Part shown: in pieces, positions 59,811-64,000 of the stretch | Numbering within the stretch: position 1 is the first letter of the stretch | Layout: each line of letters opens with the position of its first letter | Assembly (NCBI GenBank): GCA_002151545.1 | Contig: CP021237.1 | Span: 5,270,001-5,334,000 of the forward strand | Length of the DNA: 64,000 bases | Reading direction: 5' to 3' | Source: Sphingobacteriaceae bacterium GW460-11-11-14-LB5 | GTDB lineage: Bacteria; Bacteroidota; Bacteroidia; Sphingobacteriales; Sphingobacteriaceae | Translations under genes and position numbers: made by a program | Notes under the pieces: generated by a model | What the model was told of the DNA's origin: nothing | Seen by the model: the letters and a program-made list of their open reading frames with translations, nothing else | Databases searched by the model: none

Positions 59811-61598
59811 TCAGTTTTTTTCTCTCCGGGCTTTCCTTGCCGCTTTTCTGTCTGCCCGTTTTTGTTCCCTTATTTTTTTGGCAATTACTTTTTGCTGTTT
59901 TACCGGATTCTTTTCGGGTACTACACCAACACCTACAATATCCTTTATGCCTACAAAAAGGGTTTTCCACATCAGGTTAAAAAAGGATGCCGAATTAATC
60001 CTGGTATTGGTCATGTTTGCTGTTCTTGGCGCTTCGCCTTTTTGTGGATTTTCATTTTTAACTAAAATGGCATTAGCCAGAAAAGATAAAAATCCTTTCT
60101 CTTTAGTTCCTTCACCATCAATATTGTCTGATAACAGTTTCACCTTTAAATCAGTGTACAGCATATTCATCGATCCCGATGCCGACCTTAAATTTCCGTT
60201 CGCCTTAAAATCAAGATGTTGTATATTGCCGCTTTCTATTTCAACCAGGCCCAGCGATTTTGATAGTGGATTTAAATTTTTCATGTCAAACCGGCCCAGG
60301 CTGCCGCTGTAAGCGAATACCCCGTTTTTGTCGGTAAGGTTGAAATCGATTTTTACATTCAGCTTTCCTGTGCCCATTAAAAGCGTATTTAAATCAGCCA
60401 CAGCATGGTTCTTTTTGCTCAATTGCAAACTATCGTTGGTTACATTTAATATGTTTCCGGTGATTGCTTTAAAATCAACCGTTCCGGTTTTTTTGCTCGC
60501 CGGATTAAATTCAGCGTATTTAACATTAACGTTTCTTAATTTTACCGTATCAATCAGGGTAGGCATATTTAACCTTTTCAATGCCATATGCGGGTAGTTT
60601 TGGCCTTTATCAAAGCCCGGTGGAGGTGGCGATTCGCGACTCATAAAAACCTCCACATTGGCCGGACCAATCCTTAGCGATTTGGCATGTAATTTCTGGT
60701 CGGTATTTAAACCAATAAAATCAACGCCGTTAAATTCTATTTTATCAAAACTGAGGTTATACCGGTCTTTCTGAACGTTGTATTTTCTGGCAAAAGTAAG
60801 TGCATCATATAATGGCGTCAGTTTAAAACCTTTAACCGTTATTTTTTTTGATGCGGTAGAACCTTTAATGGTATCAACTTTCATGTTGTACATTTTATCT
60901 TTCGTTACCGATTTGTAACCGGCAATTTGAAAGGAGGCATCTTTAGTGTAGTAAAACCTTGTGGTGTCGTTGCCAGAAAGCGAATCCAATAAAAAATCGT
61001 TAATGGTAATGTCGAGGTGTTTGATGGAGTTTTTGGTCTTTTTTGCAGCAGTTTTGTTAATATAGTCGAAATCTGCATCAACAATTTTGATACTTTTAAC
61101 CTGTACCGATTTAAAAGTTTTCGAAATCTGCTCATAAAGCGATTTTTCATCTTTTAGGGTATCTGGTTTTTTAGTTACCTTATTAAAAATCATGTTGATA
61201 GATGGCTTTTGTAAAATGATTTCATTTACATCTATCCGTTTTTTAAAGTAGGCCGTTAATATTCCAACACGGCTAATCTGTAGTTTCTTTAGTTTAAGCT
61301 CGAAAGTGTGTGCAGGAGCCAGCTGTTTTTTCTTCAAGCTGTCGAAAACAGCTGTATCGTGGATTAAAGTAACATCGCGCAAGGCTAAGCTGCCGGTAAT
61401 TACATTTAAGTTAATGCTTTTAAAATCTATCCGGTACAGGTGATGGGAACCATTATATACCCCGGCCTTAATTTTTTCGGTCAACATAGGTTTCCACCGG
61501 GCACTTAAAAACATGGCGCCAAATGCAACAATTAAGATCAATATGCCGAATATGCTTCCTATCCAGGTCCAAATTTTATTTCTATGCTGAGCTGTCAT
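59811..61598 (-). CDS. AsmA-like envelope protein, paralog 2
   Basis: 595 residues with the same layout as the downstream gene: N-terminal membrane helix (IFGILILIVAFGAMFL), beta-rich middle part, shared FLSFLANAILVKNENP and a basic tail (RKAARKARREKN). The two are tandem duplicates, well diverged and 67 bases apart. Function unknown. Confidence 0.75.
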   Translation of the reverse strand: MTAQHRNKIWTWIGSIFGILILIVAFGAMFLSARWKPMLTEKIKAGVYNGSHHLYRIDFKSINLNVITGSLALRDVTLIHDTAVFDSLKKKQLAPAHTFELKLKKLQISRVGILTAYFKKRIDVNEIILQKPSINMIFNKVTKKPDTLKDEKSLYEQISKTFKSVQVKSIKIVDADFDYINKTAAKKTKNSIKHLDITINDFLLDSLSGNDTTRFYYTKDASFQIAGYKSVTKDKMYNMKVDTIKGSTASKKITVKGFKLTPLYDALTFARKYNVQKDRYNLSFDKIEFNGVDFIGLNTDQKLHAKSLRIGPANVEVFMSRESPPPPGFDKGQNYPHMALKRLNMPTLIDTVKLRNVNVKYAEFNPASKKTGTVDFKAITGNILNVTNDSLQLSKKNHAVADLNTLLMGTGKLNVKIDFNLTDKNGVFAYSGSLGRFDMKNLNPLSKSLGLVEIESGNIQHLDFKANGNLRSASGSMNMLYTDLKVKLLSDNIDGEGTKEKGFLSFLANAILVKNENPQKGEAPRTANMTNTRINSASFFNLMWKTLFVGIKDIVGVGVVPEKNPVKQQKVIAKKIREQKRADRKAARKARREKN

Positions 61599-61706
61599 TT
61601 ATTATGGCTTATCGATATGTAACAGATAGAAGAGCGAAAGGTTTTTTTGAAGGGGAAAGGGAAAAGACTAGAGCTGAAAGACCAATAAGGAAGAATGATG
61701 AAATAA

Positions 61707-61754
61707 TTTTTGGAGCGCAGGTGCAGTACAAGAAACACCGTTTGTTCCTTTGCT
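61707..61754. repeat. 48-bp direct repeat, copy 1
   Basis: Begins TTTTTGGAGCGCAGGTGCAG and ends TTGTTCCTTTGCT; identical to copy 2 exactly 147 bases downstream. Confidence 0.95.
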
Positions 61755-61853
61755 TCTCCAGGGGGCTAGGTAGCAAGTTATTCCAAAACCATTTTATCCA
61801 ACTTAAGAATTATTGTTATATGCCGCTAGTCACATTATATTTTAGTAAAATGG

Positions 61854-61901
61854 TTTTTGGAGCGCAGGTGCAGTACAAGAAACACCGTTTGTTCCTTTGC
61901 T
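61854..61901. repeat. 48-bp direct repeat, copy 2
   Basis: Second identical copy. After it the sequence continues ACGCTTGTACGCTT, which also occurs inverted at about 42422 in the other repeat region. Confidence 0.95.
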
Positions 61902-62152
61902 ACGCTTGTACGCTTAGGCCGTCGTGCCTCCTGCCTGCAGGGTACCGCTTCGCCAAGGGCTACGTCGGTTAGACTCCTGGCACAGAAGCCCCTCATAGTA
62001 ATTTAAACGCGACCGTAGCGGATCTGCAGCCCTCCACAGGCACGGCACTGTACATTTCCCAAAAAAATCTTTCTTAACCAGCACTAGGTCACTTGGTGCC
62101 AATCGTGGTATGATCATAATCGTACTGTAAACATTTAAACAAAATATGTCAA

Positions 62153-62185
62153 TTTGTCACTTTTAATTTTATTTATGTATTTTTG
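62153..62185 (+). promoter_or_regulatory. Promoter of miaB
   Basis: TTTG (62153-62156), a 21-base spacer and TATTTTTG (62178-62185). The ATG follows 24 bases later. Confidence 0.6.
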
Positions 62186-62209
62186 CAATCCCCAAAATGT
62201 TTTTAAATA

Positions 62210-63625
62210 ATGATTGATTTACAAGTACAGGATAAGACGCACGATGAAGCAAGGCAAGGTGAAGCTTTAATTTTAGATACACCAATTAAAGCCGATGCCC
62301 GTAAATTATACATCGAAAGTTACGGTTGTGCAATGAATTTTGCTGATAGCGAAATTGTTGCCTCTATTTTATCCGAAACTGGATTTGAAACCACAGGGGA
62401 TTATCACCAGGCTGATGTAATCTTTATCAACACCTGCTCCATCCGCGAAAACGCCGAAACCAGGGTTAGAAACCGCCTTTCACAGTTCGGTGTCGAAAAA
62501 CGCCGTAACCCGAAATTAATTGTTGGCGTTTTGGGCTGTATGGCAGAACGTTTAAAATCTAAATTTTTAGAAGAAGAGCGTTTAGTTGATGTAGTAGTCG
62601 GGCCAGATGCTTACCGCGATCTGCCGAATTTAATTGAGCAGGTAGAAAGTGGACATAAAGCAGTTAATGTACTTTTATCACGTGAAGAAACTTATGCAGA
62701 TATCAGCCCTGTTCGTTTAAACAGCAACGGAATTACCGCCTTTATTTCCATTACCCGTGGTTGTAATAACATGTGTTCTTTCTGTGTGGTTCCATTTACC
62801 CGTGGCCGCGAACGTAGCCGCGATGCCCATTCGATTGTAGAAGAAGCAAAAGGTTTATTTGAAGCTGGTTACCGCGAGGTTACACTTTTAGGCCAGAATG
62901 TAGATTCGTACACCTGGACATCAGAAGATGGAACAGAAACCGTAAATTTTGCACAGCTTTTGGAGCAAACGGCATTGGTTAATCCTGATTTAAGGGTTCG
63001 TTTTTCTACTTCGCACCCTAAAGATATTACCGACGAAGTTTTACATACTATTGCTAAATACGATAACATTTGTAATTATATCCATTTGCCTGTTCAATCG
63101 GGTAATACCCGCATATTGGAATTGATGAACAGGACTTATACCCGCGAATGGTATATTAACCGTATTGATGCCATCCGCAACATTATTCCGGGTTGTGCAA
63201 TTTCTACCGATATTATTGCTGGTTTCTGTACGGAAACAGAAGAAGAGCACCAGGAAACCCTGAGCATGATGGATTATGTGGAGTATGATTTTGCTTATAA
63301 CTTCACTTACTCTGAAAGACCAGGAACTTTAGCTGCGCGTAAATTGGAAGATGATATTCCTGAAGAGGTGAAAAAACGCCGTTTAGCGGAGATTTTAGCC
63401 AAGCAACAGGCACATTCGTTAATGCGTTTACAAGAGTGGGTGGGTAAAACCGTTCGTGTTTTGATTGAAGGTACTTCTAAAAAATCCGATCTGGATTATT
63501 GCGGAAGAGGAGATAGCGGCGCAATGGCCATTTTCCCAGCCATTGAAAGCGTTAAACCCGGCCAGTATGCAAATGTATTTATCGAAAAATGCACTTCAGC
63601 TACGTTAATTGGTAAAATAGTTTAA
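62210..63625 (+). CDS. miaB: tRNA-2-methylthio-N6-dimethylallyladenosine synthase
   Basis: MiaB adds the methylthio group to i6A37 of tRNAs reading U-starting codons. The 471-residue radical-SAM enzyme has the N-terminal iron-sulfur cysteines (YGCAMN, NTCSIRE, GCMAE), the radical-SAM CxxxCxxC in GCNNMCSFC, and a TRAM domain at the end. The start ATG at 62210 gives a short N-terminal extension of about 28 residues before KLYIESYGC, which is common. Confidence 0.97.
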   Translation: MIDLQVQDKTHDEARQGEALILDTPIKADARKLYIESYGCAMNFADSEIVASILSETGFETTGDYHQADVIFINTCSIRENAETRVRNRLSQFGVEKRRNPKLIVGVLGCMAERLKSKFLEEERLVDVVVGPDAYRDLPNLIEQVESGHKAVNVLLSREETYADISPVRLNSNGITAFISITRGCNNMCSFCVVPFTRGRERSRDAHSIVEEAKGLFEAGYREVTLLGQNVDSYTWTSEDGTETVNFAQLLEQTALVNPDLRVRFSTSHPKDITDEVLHTIAKYDNICNYIHLPVQSGNTRILELMNRTYTREWYINRIDAIRNIIPGCAISTDIIAGFCTETEEEHQETLSMMDYVEYDFAYNFTYSERPGTLAARKLEDDIPEEVKKRRLAEILAKQQAHSLMRLQEWVGKTVRVLIEGTSKKSDLDYCGRGDSGAMAIFPAIESVKPGQYANVFIEKCTSATLIGKIV

Positions 63626-63688
63626 AAAAGGTAGAGGGTATAAGGCAAGAGGCTTAAGGTCTAATATCTCAAATCTCAAATCTAAAGA

Positions 63689-64000
63689 ATGGATACACAA
63701 AATATTAAACAACGGTTCGGTATTATTGGCAATTCGCCATTGCTTAACCGTGCTATCGATATTGCAAGCCAGGTAGCACCAACGGATATGTCGGTGTTAA
63801 TAACAGGCGAAAGTGGTAGCGGTAAAGAGGTATTCTCACAGATTATCCATCAAATGAGTGCCCGTAAACACGGTGCTTTTATTGCCGTAAACTGTGGTGC
63901 CATTCCCGAAGGAACCATTGATTCAGAATTGTTTGGTCACGAGAAAGGATCTTTTACAGGCGCACACGAAGCCCGTAAAGGTTACTTTGAAGTAGCCAAC
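63689..64000 (+). CDS. Sigma-54-dependent transcription activator (3' part outside the window)
   Basis: The first 104 residues are visible. The AAA+ domain starts almost at once with GIIGNSPLLNRAI, then Walker A GESGSGKE and the sigma-54 contact loop ELFGHEKGSFTGA. No receiver or GAF domain precedes it, so regulation must act through the missing C-terminal part or other proteins. Confidence 0.9.
   Translation, partial: MDTQNIKQRFGIIGNSPLLNRAIDIASQVAPTDMSVLITGESGSGKEVFSQIIHQMSARKHGAFIAVNCGAIPEGTIDSELFGHEKGSFTGAHEARKGYFEVAN

Larger units (their letters stand above)
61599..62209. other. 611-base gene-free region with repeats
   Basis: No believable gene. It holds a perfect 48-bp direct repeat (61707-61754 and 61854-61901), an imperfect inverted pair (CCAAAACCATTTTA near 61784 and TAAAATGGTTTTTGG near 61846), and an 18-bp segment (61934-61951) shared, inverted, with 42388-42405. 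The miaB promoter lies at 62153-62185. Confidence 0.75.

Noticed and set aside
61707..61901. Two identical 48-bp repeats as a minimal CRISPR array
   Set aside because: Only two copies, the 99-base interval is too long for a spacer, and no cas genes are nearby.
61914..62117. Minus-strand frame of 67 codons near miaB
   Set aside because: Composition is that of the repeat region and no recognisable domain or start context exists.

Overview
The window looks like chromosomal DNA of a Bacteroidota bacterium in the Sphingobacteriaceae, most like Pedobacter (an inference, no search was run). Evidence: low GC; many promoters of the Bacteroidota type (TTTG, about 18-21 bases, TAnnTTTG); a fused LpxC-FabZ protein; the type IX secretion regulator PorX and a PorY-like kinase; tsaE followed by alanine dehydrogenase; a HYC_CC_PP-type small protein; DUF6249, DUF3137 and DUF5117 proteins; and spacers full of palindromic repeats. 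No rRNA, tRNA, CRISPR array, prophage or intact insertion sequence was seen.

Layout. 1-9600: thioredoxin and 2-Cys peroxiredoxin, a secreted S9 peptidase, a degenerate FAD-type protein, an aldehyde dehydrogenase, a YfiT-like protein, a HMA-MauE membrane fusion and a YgiD dioxygenase. 9690-13533: YceI, then a metal-handling operon on the minus strand (HYC_CC_PP protein, secreted HMA protein, barrel-like protein, DUF3347 protein, HMA-AraC regulator). 13600-20000: cyclophilin, exonuclease III, hutI-hutG, a 52-residue protein, 5-formyl-THF cyclo-ligase and two EF-P paralogs. 20180-20380: a gene-free stretch with a promoter, four hairpins and a terminator on the minus strand, a candidate small RNA. 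20446-26234: ABC ATPase, acetyltransferase, the lipid A block lpxD-lpxC/fabZ-lpxA and an HD phosphohydrolase. 26346-40600: porX, tsaE, ald and a run of exported enzymes (VanX-like dipeptidase, histidine phosphatase, GH18, PBP4, aspartyl protease with PDZ, DUF5117 metalloprotease, NAGPA-like glycosidase). 40700-46400: cold-shock protein, ECF sigma/anti-sigma pair, SMR pump with Crp-type regulator, thioesterase, DinB protein and PorY-like kinase. 46617-49131: gltX and a YpfJ metallopeptidase. 49236-56135: a six-gene signalling cluster (two hybrid kinases, two stand-alone receivers, CheR, CheB). 56365-61598: DUF3137, LemA and two tandem AsmA-like paralogs. 62210-64000: miaB and the start of a sigma-54 activator.

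The most promising new signals are: (1) a two-box operator-like motif found three times with 32-33 base spacing, in front of yceI, in front of the DUF3347/HMA-AraC pair and once without an obvious gene, suggesting a metal-responsive regulon run by a HMA-AraC fusion; (2) the candidate small RNA at 20185-20343; (3) spacers built from many different 7-9 base imperfect tandem units, one of which appears to have entered the coding sequence of hutI; (4) two adjacent EF-P genes, one lacking the lysine at the normally modified loop tip.
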